Shown here: positions 8,544-16,758 of the stretch, in pieces
Numbering within the stretch: the stretch's first letter is position 1
Layout of the letters: the number at the start of each line of letters is the position of its first letter
DNA from: Candidatus Krumholzibacteriota bacterium
GTDB taxonomy: Bacteria > Krumholzibacteriota > Krumholzibacteriia > LZORAL124-64-63
Reading direction: 5' to 3'
Assembly: GCA_024275485.1 (NCBI GenBank)
Contig: JAJRZA010000077.1
Coordinates: 1-45,218, forward strand
Length of the DNA stretch: 45,218 nucleotides
Position numbers and translations under genes: made by a program
Notes under the pieces: model-generated
The model's database searches: none
Seen by the model: the letters and a program-made list of their open reading frames with translations, nothing else
What the model was told of the DNA's origin: nothing

Positions 8544-10151
8544 TCAACGTGGTTTTGCATAGTTGGGGTTACCCGGCGATTTTTTGAATCGGCCTATAAA
8601 AAGCAATGTAGCCGACCCGCTGAGGAGTAATATCCAGCCAGAGACACCAAACCCGGCTGGTAGGAAACCAAATACCACGGCTACCACCGCAGTGATCAGC
8701 GCGTAGGGGATCTGGGTGCGCACATGATCGTGGGGTGTCACACCGCAGGATATTGATGAGACGATGGTCGTGTCGCTGAACGGGGAGCAATGGTCCCCGA
8801 ATACGGCCCCACTGAATACTGCTGCCACGATGATGGTAAGAAATCCGTCGTCCCCACCCAAAGCCGCTGCCGCCGGAACAACCAGGGGAAAGAGGATGCC
8901 CATGGTTCCCCAGCTGGTCCCGGTGGAGAATGAAATAATCGCTCCGGTCAGGAATACCAAGGAGGGCAGCAGAGCCAGTTGACCACTGTCGGTGGCCAGT
9001 TGGCTGATCAGGGCTGCGGTGCCCAGTTTGCTGATCACACTGCCGAGAATCCAGGCGGCCAAGAGAATGAAGATGGGTGCCACCATGGTTTGCAAACCAC
9101 GCAGGAACGCAATGGCGGCGGGTTTCCACTTTCCTGAAGGTTGTCCCGGGAACATGAACAACGCGATGGCGGTGGCGATCAGACTGGCGACCACCAGCAC
9201 CGTGGGACCGGCGTTGGAGCCGAAGGCTGCTACGATTTTTTCCCTTCCGAGGGGGAAGATCGGCCGGGGACTGCCCAGGACCACGAATCCAAGGAAAAAG
9301 GCGGCCATGAGGGCTCCCAAGGGGAGCAGTGCAGACCTTACCGGGCCGTCTGGTTCCTTTGCGTTCAGCGACTCGATCTCCTTGCAGCTCCTATTGGCTT
9401 CGGTCACGAATTGGGCCATGGGCCCCGGATGAAAGCGTCCCCTGATAGCCACCAAGAGCATCACCAGGGTGAACCAGCAATAAAAATTGTAGGGTAATGA
9501 ATGCAGAAAAACAGAATAGGGGTTGACGGCTCGACCTGCCAGGGTGAAAGCCTCGGAAATCATTGAAAGTTGAAAGGCGATCCAGGTGGAGATGAAGGCC
9601 AGGCAGGCCACGGCCGAGGAAGTGTAGTCCACGATGTAGGCCAATTTGGCCCGGGCGACGCCGTTCCTGTCGGCCAGGTCACGGCTCACCCTGCCGACCA
9701 CCATGCTGTTGGCCAACCCGTCGAAAAAACACAACAATCCGAGACCGGCTGCGGCCGTTTCCAGTTTCCTGACGGAATCGTGACCCGGGTCGCCGCCGCC
9801 GCCGGTGACCTTTCGCATCATTCGTGTAAAACCGCCACCGGCTTCGAGCATCGAAGCAAATCCACCCAGGATGAGGGTGAAAAAAATGGCTCCAATTTTC
9901 CAGGGGCTCTGCAGGCTGGGGGCCAGGTGATCGACCATCAGGCTGCTTGTTGCCGCCACCGGGTTGCCTTCGGATATCAACAACGCACCGGCCAAGCCGC
10001 CGGCCAGCAAACCGGCCAGGGCGTTGCGGGTGGCCAAGATGATCATCACTGCCGCCAGCGGGGGCCACAGCAGTCGGATACTCCAGGCTGTGAATGCCAA
10101 ACCCAGGGTGATGGCCGCAACCAGGAGCCAGATCAGCGACTTTCTAGTCAT
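8544..10151 (-). CDS. Na+/H+ antiporter, NhaC family
   Basis: 535-residue inner-membrane protein with about 12 TM helices. Family signatures are present: STGTSWGTMGILFPLVVP and FGDHCSPFSDTTIVSS. An acidic pore-type segment (FFDGLANSMVVGRVSRD) lies in the N-terminal half. The ATG at 10151 overlaps the stop of the upstream MATE gene (ATGA), so the two are translationally coupled; the longer in-frame start at 10244 would lie well inside that gene. The probable role is Na+ or organic cation/H+ exchange, with exact substrates undetermined. Confidence 0.92.
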   Translation of the reverse strand: MTRKSLIWLLVAAITLGLAFTAWSIRLLWPPLAAVMIILATRNALAGLLAGGLAGALLISEGNPVAATSSLMVDHLAPSLQSPWKIGAIFFTLILGGFASMLEAGGGFTRMMRKVTGGGGDPGHDSVRKLETAAAGLGLLCFFDGLANSMVVGRVSRDLADRNGVARAKLAYIVDYTSSAVACLAFISTWIAFQLSMISEAFTLAGRAVNPYSVFLHSLPYNFYCWFTLVMLLVAIRGRFHPGPMAQFVTEANRSCKEIESLNAKEPDGPVRSALLPLGALMAAFFLGFVVLGSPRPIFPLGREKIVAAFGSNAGPTVLVVASLIATAIALFMFPGQPSGKWKPAAIAFLRGLQTMVAPIFILLAAWILGSVISKLGTAALISQLATDSGQLALLPSLVFLTGAIISFSTGTSWGTMGILFPLVVPAAAALGGDDGFLTIIVAAVFSGAVFGDHCSPFSDTTIVSSISCGVTPHDHVRTQIPYALITAVVAVVFGFLPAGFGVSGWILLLSGSATLLFIGRFKKSPGNPNYAKPR

Positions 10152-11374
10152 TGAATGGTCTTTCTTTCCATCTGGGCGACTTTGCGGCGGGCATAAAGAA
10201 CGGAGACCAAAGCGGCTGACCAGTTGATGCAGAAAATTCCCCACCAGATTCCGTCCAACTCAAACCCCAACACCCGTGTGGCCATCCAGAAAAACCCGAT
10301 GGGCATGGCCAACTGCCGGTACACACCGATCCAGAGGGCAAAGGCCGGCTTTTTCAATCCCTGCAAAACGGAGGTGTTCAGAAACAGAACCACGTAGGAA
10401 AACTCCAGGAAGGCGGCGATGCGCAGGTAGTGTGCGCCGATGGCAACGACGGCTATGTCGGGAGTAAAAAGCCCCATCAGGAACTCACCGCCAAAGAAGA
10501 GCAGCAGCCCGCCCAGTCCTGTGATCAGGGCTCCGTATCGCATGCTGACACGGACCAACTCGCGCACCCTGTCGTACCGCCTGGCACCACTGTTTTGCGA
10601 GGCCAGGCTGAGCGCCGCCACGTTCAATCCCAAGGCCGGCAACAGCACGATCTGTTCGATGCGGGTAGCGGCTCCGTAGGCGGCCACCACATCCTGTCCG
10701 AATTCACTTAAAAAATATGTGATCACGAAAATACCCACCGCCACGCTCATCATGTTCATGCCGGCGGGCAAACCCTGGGTGAAGATGTCCTGCAAAACAC
10801 GCCGGTCGGGTGTCCAGCGGGCTCCTTCGCTGCGGTGAAGCAGGCCGGTGCGCCAGGCTCGTCGACCCAGGAAAATCACGCCCCCGCCTTGGGCAATCAC
10901 CGTGGCCAGGGCGATGCCCTTGACGCCCATGTTCGGCAATCCCAGCCAGCCGTACATCAGGATTGGATCCAGGATGATGTTGGCGATGGACGCTGCGATC
11001 AGGTAGTCGCGGAAACTGCGGGTGTCGCCCTGGGAAGTCAGGATGCCGTTGAGCATGTAAAAGGCGAAAACGAAACCACAGCCGGCCAGGATGACGTGGA
11101 TGTAGTCCAGGCAGAGTTGCAGGTAGGTGTTTTCAGCACCGAGAAGACGGTAGAGGTACGGAGAGGAAAAATATCCGAGAATGATGACCACCACCGTCAC
11201 CATCAAACTCAAAACCAGGCCCTGGGCGGCGGTGAGGGCTGCTTCTTTGCGATTATTGCTGCCAAGGGCGTTGCCCACCAGAGCGGTTGTTCCGGTGGCA
11301 AACCCGTTGCCCAGGGCCACGAGAATGAAAAAGACTGGAAAGGTGAGTGAGAGGGCTGTCACTAGACGGTTCAA
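10148..11374 (-). CDS. MATE-family efflux transporter, N-terminus shortened
   Basis: 408-residue multidrug/Na+ (or H+) antiporter-type protein with about 11 TM helices. The recognisable family sequence begins abruptly at ALSLTFPVFFILVALGNGFATG, which in full-length relatives follows about 45-50 residues containing TM1. The first usable codon is a TTG at 11374, and the upstream DNA in all three frames shows no TM1. The gene is therefore 5'-truncated or uses an unusual start; function is uncertain. It is coupled to the NhaC gene by an ATGA overlap. Confidence 0.8.
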   Translation of the reverse strand: MNRLVTALSLTFPVFFILVALGNGFATGTTALVGNALGSNNRKEAALTAAQGLVLSLMVTVVVIILGYFSSPYLYRLLGAENTYLQLCLDYIHVILAGCGFVFAFYMLNGILTSQGDTRSFRDYLIAASIANIILDPILMYGWLGLPNMGVKGIALATVIAQGGGVIFLGRRAWRTGLLHRSEGARWTPDRRVLQDIFTQGLPAGMNMMSVAVGIFVITYFLSEFGQDVVAAYGAATRIEQIVLLPALGLNVAALSLASQNSGARRYDRVRELVRVSMRYGALITGLGGLLLFFGGEFLMGLFTPDIAVVAIGAHYLRIAAFLEFSYVVLFLNTSVLQGLKKPAFALWIGVYRQLAMPIGFFWMATRVLGFELDGIWWGIFCINWSAALVSVLYARRKVAQMERKTIQ

Positions 11375-11616
11375 AGGGTGAACAAAGTGATCAAGGCGAA
11401 CTCCCGAGTATAAGCAATGAAGTGATGAAGGGATCCTATCCTAGTGGAAATCTGGAAGATTCGCACCAACATTGAAGATTCACCCTGATGCAATATTGAA
11501 AATTGGCTTCAATTGAATATTTCATCTATCTTTAAGGCCGCATCTTACCTGATGATAAAGCCCTGGAAAAAGCCATTTTTTCCTTCACTACCCCAACCTC
11601 CGGACTCGCTGAAACC

Positions 11617-13728
11617 ATGCCCCTGTTGTTCACCACCTTGCCCAATCTTTTTATTCCCCTGGCCTACATCGGGCCCGGGGCCGGATTTGCTTTGGGTGGC
11701 AGTTTCCTCTTCGCACTGGTGGGGATTTTGCTGGCAGTGGTGGCGGTGCTGGCCTGGCCTTTGCGGGGTCTGTTGCGGTCGATGCGGGGGCGGGGAAAAC
11801 GACGCCCTGATGCTGCCAAACGTGTGGTCGTGCTGGGCCTGGACGGTTTTGATCCGGTCATTTGCAGGAAGATGATGGACGATGGGGATCTGCCTCATTT
11901 GTCAGCCATGCGAGAGGATGGCGGCTACCGTCCTTTGTTGACCACCTATCCCGCCATGTCGCCGGTGGGTTGGTCCACTTTTGCCACCGGGGTTGGTCCT
12001 TCGGGGCACAACATTTTCGATTTTTTGAGCCGTGACCTGGCGACACATTTGCCCGTTTTGTCATCGACGAAATTGCACCGTCGACCTTCGCGCTCCATCG
12101 GGCCCGTACCTCTGCCCGGCGGCGGGTCCCATTTTGAACTTCTTCGCCGCAGCAAACCTTTCTGGAAGACCTGCGCCGAAACCGGGCTGGCCAGCACCAT
12201 TTTGCGGGTGCCCATCACCTTCCCGCCGGATAAGTTTGGCGGCAAACTGCTTTCGGCCATGTGCGTTCCGGATTTGCGTGGCACCCAGGGCACTTTTTCC
12301 CATTACACATCGGTTGAGGCGCACGGTGCCCAGCAGGGTGTTCGCACCACCGGCGGTGTCCGCCTGGAGCTGGATCAAACGGCGCCGAACATATATACCA
12401 GCATTTTGACGGGTCCGGATCTTCCGGATGGCTCCGGCAGCATGACGTTGCCGGTATGTGCAACGGTTGACCCGGTTGCCCGGCGCGCGGAGTTCACCAT
12501 CGGCCCGGAAAAATTTTCTCTCGGCGCCAATCAGTATTCCGAGTGGATTCCCGTTGTGTTTGGGTCCGGCGGCGCCAAGGCCCACGGCATTTGCAAGGTG
12601 CGGGTGACATCGTTTGAACCGGGCTTTTCGTTTTATATCACGCCGGTGAACATAGATCCGCGCAATCCCGCCATGCCCATCAGCAACCCTCCACATCTGG
12701 CCATCGCCCTGTCTCGTCTTCAAGGTAGATTTGCCACCCTCGGCCTGGCCGAAGATACCTGGGCCCTGAATGAACGGGTCATCGACGAACAGGCTTTTCT
12801 GGACCAGGCCTGGGCCATTCACGCAGAGCGCCGGCAGCAGTTCTTCCACGCTCTGGATCGCCAGCCCGACGGTGTGGTCTCGTGTGTGTTTGACGCCACC
12901 GATCGCATCCAGCACATGTTCTTCCGTTACCTCGACCAGGACCATCCGGCCAACGTCGGCAAGGATACGGAAAAACATAAAAACGTAATTGGCGATCTAT
13001 ATCGCACCGCCGATGCCCTGGTGGGTGAGACGCGTGCCAAAATGCACCAGGATGATGTGCTGCTGGTCATCAGTGATCATGGTTTCAAGACTTTTAAGCG
13101 CGGGGTGAATCTGAACAGCTGGTTCCGGGAAAATGGCTACCTTTTTCTGAAAACCGACCCTGATCAGGGGCCGTTGCCGGCCATTGAAAAAGGTCTGCGC
13201 TACGAAGTGGCGGATGTCGATTGGCCGCGCACCAGGGCTTACACCAATGGGTTGGCCGGTTTCTACATCAACGTGAAGGGGCGAGAAAATGACGGCTGTG
13301 TGGACCCATCCGACGCTTCAGCCCTGAAAAAGGAACTGATTGATGCCTTGCGGGGTTTGCCGGATCCGGAGCGGACCGGCGAGGCCATCACCGAACTTTG
13401 GGATTGCAATGAAATCTACCGTGGTCCCTACAAGAGCAATGCTCCGGATGTCATCGTCGGTTACAAGCCCGGTTACCGGGCCGATTGGGATGCTGCCGTC
13501 GGTGCGGTGTCCGGCGAGGTGATCAGTGACAATACGCGCAGCTGGTCCGGCGACCACTGCATGGATCCACGGCAGGTGCCGGGTGTGCTGTTCAGCTCGA
13601 AGCCTTTTGCGGTGACCAGGCCCGCCCTTCTGGATATGGCGCCCACAGTGCTGGATTTGTTGGGCGTGGATGCTCCGCCGCACATGACCGGAAGCAGTAT
13701 TTTCCGCAAGAGGGAAGGGACCGGCTGA
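11617..13728 (+). CDS. Membrane-anchored alkaline-phosphatase-superfamily phosphodiesterase (first paralogue)
   Basis: 703-residue enzyme of the type I phosphodiesterase/nucleotide pyrophosphatase group. Residues 13-50 hold the motif AYIGPGAGF and a TM anchor. The catalytic fold starts at VVLGLDGFDP (Asp76, metal ligand). The probable nucleophile segment is MSPVGWSTFATG; the other metal-site motifs are DRIQHMFFR, VISDHGF and WSGDHCMD. All three paralogues in this operon keep a Ser-Pro in the nucleophile segment, so Ser is the likely nucleophile. It ends with the PALLDMAPTVLDLLG block shared with the second paralogue. Its stop overlaps the next start (TGATG). The substrate (phospholipid head group, glycan phosphate or nucleotide) cannot be told. 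Confidence 0.88.
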   Translation: MPLLFTTLPNLFIPLAYIGPGAGFALGGSFLFALVGILLAVVAVLAWPLRGLLRSMRGRGKRRPDAAKRVVVLGLDGFDPVICRKMMDDGDLPHLSAMREDGGYRPLLTTYPAMSPVGWSTFATGVGPSGHNIFDFLSRDLATHLPVLSSTKLHRRPSRSIGPVPLPGGGSHFELLRRSKPFWKTCAETGLASTILRVPITFPPDKFGGKLLSAMCVPDLRGTQGTFSHYTSVEAHGAQQGVRTTGGVRLELDQTAPNIYTSILTGPDLPDGSGSMTLPVCATVDPVARRAEFTIGPEKFSLGANQYSEWIPVVFGSGGAKAHGICKVRVTSFEPGFSFYITPVNIDPRNPAMPISNPPHLAIALSRLQGRFATLGLAEDTWALNERVIDEQAFLDQAWAIHAERRQQFFHALDRQPDGVVSCVFDATDRIQHMFFRYLDQDHPANVGKDTEKHKNVIGDLYRTADALVGETRAKMHQDDVLLVISDHGFKTFKRGVNLNSWFRENGYLFLKTDPDQGPLPAIEKGLRYEVADVDWPRTRAYTNGLAGFYINVKGRENDGCVDPSDASALKKELIDALRGLPDPERTGEAITELWDCNEIYRGPYKSNAPDVIVGYKPGYRADWDAAVGAVSGEVISDNTRSWSGDHCMDPRQVPGVLFSSKPFAVTRPALLDMAPTVLDLLGVDAPPHMTGSSIFRKREGTG

Positions 13729-15719
13729 TGCACCGCAGGTTGATGTTGATGGTACTTGTTTTCATTATTGTTGCCCCCGCAACTATCTTGGTTGCCCCCG
13801 CAACGATACTGGCGGCGGACACCAAAGTCCTGGTTCTGGGTTTTGACGGCATGGATCCGCAATTGCTGGCTGAGTATCGCGGTCGGGGTTTGATGCCCAA
13901 TTTCGACAAGTTCATGGCCGATGGTGGCCAGCTGACGCCTTTCGGCACTTCCATCCCTCCGCAATCGCCGGTGGCCTGGAGCAACTTCATCACCGGACGT
14001 GATCCGGGCGGGCACGGCATCTTCGACTTCATCCATCGTGACCCCGAAACCATGCTTCCCACCTCGTCCACCAGCGAAGCCAAGGGAGCCACCCGCTTCT
14101 GGCAATTTGGTTCCTGGAAAATCCCTCGTGAGTCGGCTGATATTCACAATTTGCGCCAGGGAACGGCTTTCTGGGAGATCCTGACCGAACACGGTGTCGA
14201 TGCGACCATCTTCCGCGTCCCGGCCAACTTCCCCCCGGTGGAGTGCGAGGCCCGCAGCTTGTCGGGCATGGGCACTCCGGATATTACCGGCAACTATGGC
14301 ATCAGCACCTTGATCACCGATGATCCGCCGTTGAACCGCGATCTGGGTGGTGGCCGTATTGTCTCGGTGTGGCTGGACGACGGGATTTTCACCGCCGATC
14401 TGATCGGCCCCCGCAACTCCTATCGTGAGGGTGATCCCGAAACAACCGTGCCCATCGAAGGCAAGGTGGATCGCCGCACCCACGCGGCATGGCTGAATGT
14501 CGGGGGCACCGAACTGGTTCTCAACCAGGGCGAGTGGAGCGACTGGGTGACAGTGCAGTTCGAGATGGTTCCCTACCTCCAGAAGGTGAGCGGAACCTGC
14601 CGACTCTTCCTCATGGAAACCGACCCGGTCTTGCGCCTTTACGCCACGCCGGTGCAGATCGACCCGAAAAACCCGGTCATGCCCATCAGCACCCCCGATT
14701 CCTACAGCAAGGAAGTCGTCGACCAAACCGGCTATTTCTACACCCAGGGTTTGCCCGACGATACCAGCGGCCTGGAAAACGGATTTCTCAGCGACCACGA
14801 CTATGTCCAGCAAAGCGGCATGGTGTTGTCCGAACGCATTGAGCAATTGAGCGCCGAGCTGGATCGTTTTGCCGACCTTGAAGAAGGTTTCCTCTTTTTC
14901 TACTTCAACTCCCCGGATCAAATCTGTCACATGATCTGGCGCAACATGGACGTCAGCTCCCCTACTCACGCCGAGGCCGACAGCCGTCACGCCGATCGCC
15001 TTGCCGAGGTGTATGCCGAACTGGACAGCGCTTTTGGCCAGGTCCTGGAACAGGTGACCGACGACACCATTGTCATGGTCATGAGCGACCATGGTTTTGC
15101 ACCCTGGAACAGGGCCTTCAACGTGAATACCTGGTTGCATCAGAATGGTTATCTGGGGTTGAAGGACGAATCGAATCCCACTTCAGTGGATATGCTTTTG
15201 GGGATCGATTGGTCCCGCACCAAAGCTTATGCCGTGGGTATCAACGGACTTTACATCAACCTGGCCGGACGAGAAAGAGACGGCATCGTCGATGCCGCCG
15301 ACAAGGACGCCTTGTTGACGGAGTTGAAAACCAAACTGGAAGCGGTGGTTGACCCCCAGTCGGGCAAGCTGGCCATCAAGGTGGCCGACCGCGCCGATCA
15401 GGTGTACCACGGTCCGTTGAGCGACACCGGGCCGGACCTCATCATGGGTTACCATCGGGGATGGCGCGGCAGCAACGAATCAGCCCTGGGGAAAGTGACT
15501 GACACCGTCTTTTCGGATAATATGTTAAAATGGAGTGGTGATCATTGCATTGCGGCCGATGAAGTGCCCGGGATATTGATGGCCAACCGGTCCATCCAGC
15601 GGGATAATCCTGCATTGGTCGACATGGCCCCGACCATTCTGAAATTGTTTGGAATCACTCCACCAGTGGAAATGGTGGGCGGCGATTTGTTCGCGCTCCG
15701 AAAGAAAGGAGACCGCTGA
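13728..15719 (+). CDS. Secreted alkaline-phosphatase-superfamily phosphodiesterase (second paralogue)
   Basis: 663-residue paralogue of the preceding gene, with a cleavable signal peptide (residues 1-30) in place of the membrane anchor. Metal and nucleophile motifs run in the same order: VLGFDGMDP, QSPVAWSNFITG, PDQICHMIWR, VMSDHGFAPW and WSGDHCIAADEVPG. The C-terminal block PALVDMAPTILKLFG matches the first paralogue. The start ATG shares bases with the previous stop, and the stop overlaps the next start (TGATG at 15717-15721), so translation is coupled on both sides. Its signal peptide contains a 21-base tandem duplication. Periplasmic hydrolase or phospho-transferase; substrate unknown. 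Confidence 0.88.
   Translation: MHRRLMLMVLVFIIVAPATILVAPATILAADTKVLVLGFDGMDPQLLAEYRGRGLMPNFDKFMADGGQLTPFGTSIPPQSPVAWSNFITGRDPGGHGIFDFIHRDPETMLPTSSTSEAKGATRFWQFGSWKIPRESADIHNLRQGTAFWEILTEHGVDATIFRVPANFPPVECEARSLSGMGTPDITGNYGISTLITDDPPLNRDLGGGRIVSVWLDDGIFTADLIGPRNSYREGDPETTVPIEGKVDRRTHAAWLNVGGTELVLNQGEWSDWVTVQFEMVPYLQKVSGTCRLFLMETDPVLRLYATPVQIDPKNPVMPISTPDSYSKEVVDQTGYFYTQGLPDDTSGLENGFLSDHDYVQQSGMVLSERIEQLSAELDRFADLEEGFLFFYFNSPDQICHMIWRNMDVSSPTHAEADSRHADRLAEVYAELDSAFGQVLEQVTDDTIVMVMSDHGFAPWNRAFNVNTWLHQNGYLGLKDESNPTSVDMLLGIDWSRTKAYAVGINGLYINLAGRERDGIVDAADKDALLTELKTKLEAVVDPQSGKLAIKVADRADQVYHGPLSDTGPDLIMGYHRGWRGSNESALGKVTDTVFSDNMLKWSGDHCIAADEVPGILMANRSIQRDNPALVDMAPTILKLFGITPPVEMVGGDLFALRKKGDR
13770..13811 (+). 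repeat. 21-base tandem duplication inside the signal-peptide coding region
   Basis: Two adjacent 21-base units (13770-13790 and 13791-13811) differ at one base and both encode VAPATIL. The duplication keeps the frame and lengthens the signal-peptide region by 7 residues. Confidence 0.9.
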
Positions 15720-15916
15720 TGTTTGGCGGCAGCAAGATCAAAGTCGATAAGGATCTCTTGGAAAAGGTCAAAAAATTCTCGGTCATCGCTGGTTATGCCA
15801 CTCCCGAAGAATTCGTGAAGCACGTGCTTGAACGCGAAATCAGCAAGTTCGAGGAAGCAGGCGACAGCGAAGAGGAAATCAAGAAGCGCATGCAGGGATT
15901 GGGCTACATTTCATGA
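15719..15916 (+). CDS. 65-residue ribbon-helix-helix-like protein in the phosphodiesterase operon
   Basis: Small soluble protein with no signal peptide. KIKVDKDLLEKVKKFSVIAG and then YATPEEFVKHVLEREI follow the strand-helix-helix pattern of ribbon-helix-helix proteins. An acidic segment and the ending MQGLGYIS follow. The lipoprotein phosphodiesterase two genes downstream ends almost the same way (LRSLGYIN). Its start overlaps the previous stop and its stop overlaps the next start (ATGA), so it is made stoichiometrically with its neighbours. It could be a DNA-binding regulator, or a cytosolic docking factor for the membrane protein encoded next. Neither is proven. Confidence 0.75.
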   Translation: MFGGSKIKVDKDLLEKVKKFSVIAGYATPEEFVKHVLEREISKFEEAGDSEEEIKKRMQGLGYIS

Positions 15917-16746
15917 CTTCGGTGGTGCGGGCAATCACCGGCGCTGTGAGTTGGGTCTTCGACCTGCTGATGGCTCCGTTTGCTTCCCTGCCCGCATTGG
16001 GGATGATCTTCATCAGCGTCTTGACGGCGGCTTGGGCCCTGCTGTTGTTCAAGGCCGTTACGCCCCAGGATCGTTTGCAGGCCACTCGGGACAAACTTTT
16101 CGGACACATCTATGAAATGGGTTTGTACCAGGACCACCTGGGAATACTGGCCCGCATTCAAGGCGATCTGGCCAGGGCCAACCTGCGCTATCTTCGTTAT
16201 ACCCTGCCGGCATTGGTGGCCTTGACCATCCCCATGATTCTGACCTTGGGGCAGCTGGAAGGCCGCTACGGCCAGCGTCCGCTGCAGGTGGGTGAGGAGA
16301 CCGTGCTCACCATAAGTGTAACAAACGATGAGTTGTCCAGTTTGCAGGATATCAAACTGGAAACCCCATCGGGAGTGGAAGTGGCCGCAGGGCCTGTTCG
16401 AAATGAACGTGCGGGGACTTTGTCCTGGCGTTTGCGAGCGACCTTAGAGGGGGCTCACGAGTTGCGTTTTCTGCGTGGCGGAAATTTGATTGGTTCCAAC
16501 GATTTGGTGGTGGGCCAGGGCTTGCCGGGGCTGCACGACCGCAGTGAAAACACGGTCCTGGGCATCCTTCTGTATCCAGGTGCGCCGGATTTGTCGGCCA
16601 GCACCGGCCTGGCGCACTTGAACATTCAATGGCCGGAACGTGAAACCCGGTACCTGGGACTGGAAATGAATTGGCTGGTGGCTTTCATGGTTTTTTCCAT
16701 GATGGCCGGTTTACTTCTGAAGGATCTACTGAAAGTCTCTCTTTAG
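15913..16746 (+). CDS. Three-TM membrane protein with EMC3/Oxa1-like topology and a periplasmic beta domain
   Basis: 277 residues. TM1 is at about 27-47 (LGMIFISVLTAAWALLLF). A polar helical, Arg/Lys-rich segment spans 48-95. TM2 is at about 96-114 (YTLPALVALTIPMILTLG). A beta-rich domain spans about 118-245 (VGEETVLTISVTN onward), and TM3 is at about 250-270 (NWLVAFMVFSMMAGLLLKD). The order TM1, cytosolic helical arm, TM2, TM3 resembles the DUF106/EMC3 branch of the Oxa1/YidC insertase superfamily, here with an extra external domain between TM2 and TM3. The resemblance is from topology and pattern, not alignment. Its ATG overlaps the stop of the small protein (ATGA). It may insert or anchor the operon's phosphodiesterases. 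Confidence 0.65.
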   Translation: MTSVVRAITGAVSWVFDLLMAPFASLPALGMIFISVLTAAWALLLFKAVTPQDRLQATRDKLFGHIYEMGLYQDHLGILARIQGDLARANLRYLRYTLPALVALTIPMILTLGQLEGRYGQRPLQVGEETVLTISVTNDELSSLQDIKLETPSGVEVAAGPVRNERAGTLSWRLRATLEGAHELRFLRGGNLIGSNDLVVGQGLPGLHDRSENTVLGILLYPGAPDLSASTGLAHLNIQWPERETRYLGLEMNWLVAFMVFSMMAGLLLKDLLKVSL

Positions 16747-16758
16747 ATTGGGAATGTG

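Noticed and set aside
13473-15140. 555-codon minus-strand frame opposite the second phosphodiesterase
   Set aside because: Low-complexity shadow translation with no recognisable features; the + strand gene has intact catalytic motifs and coupled starts.
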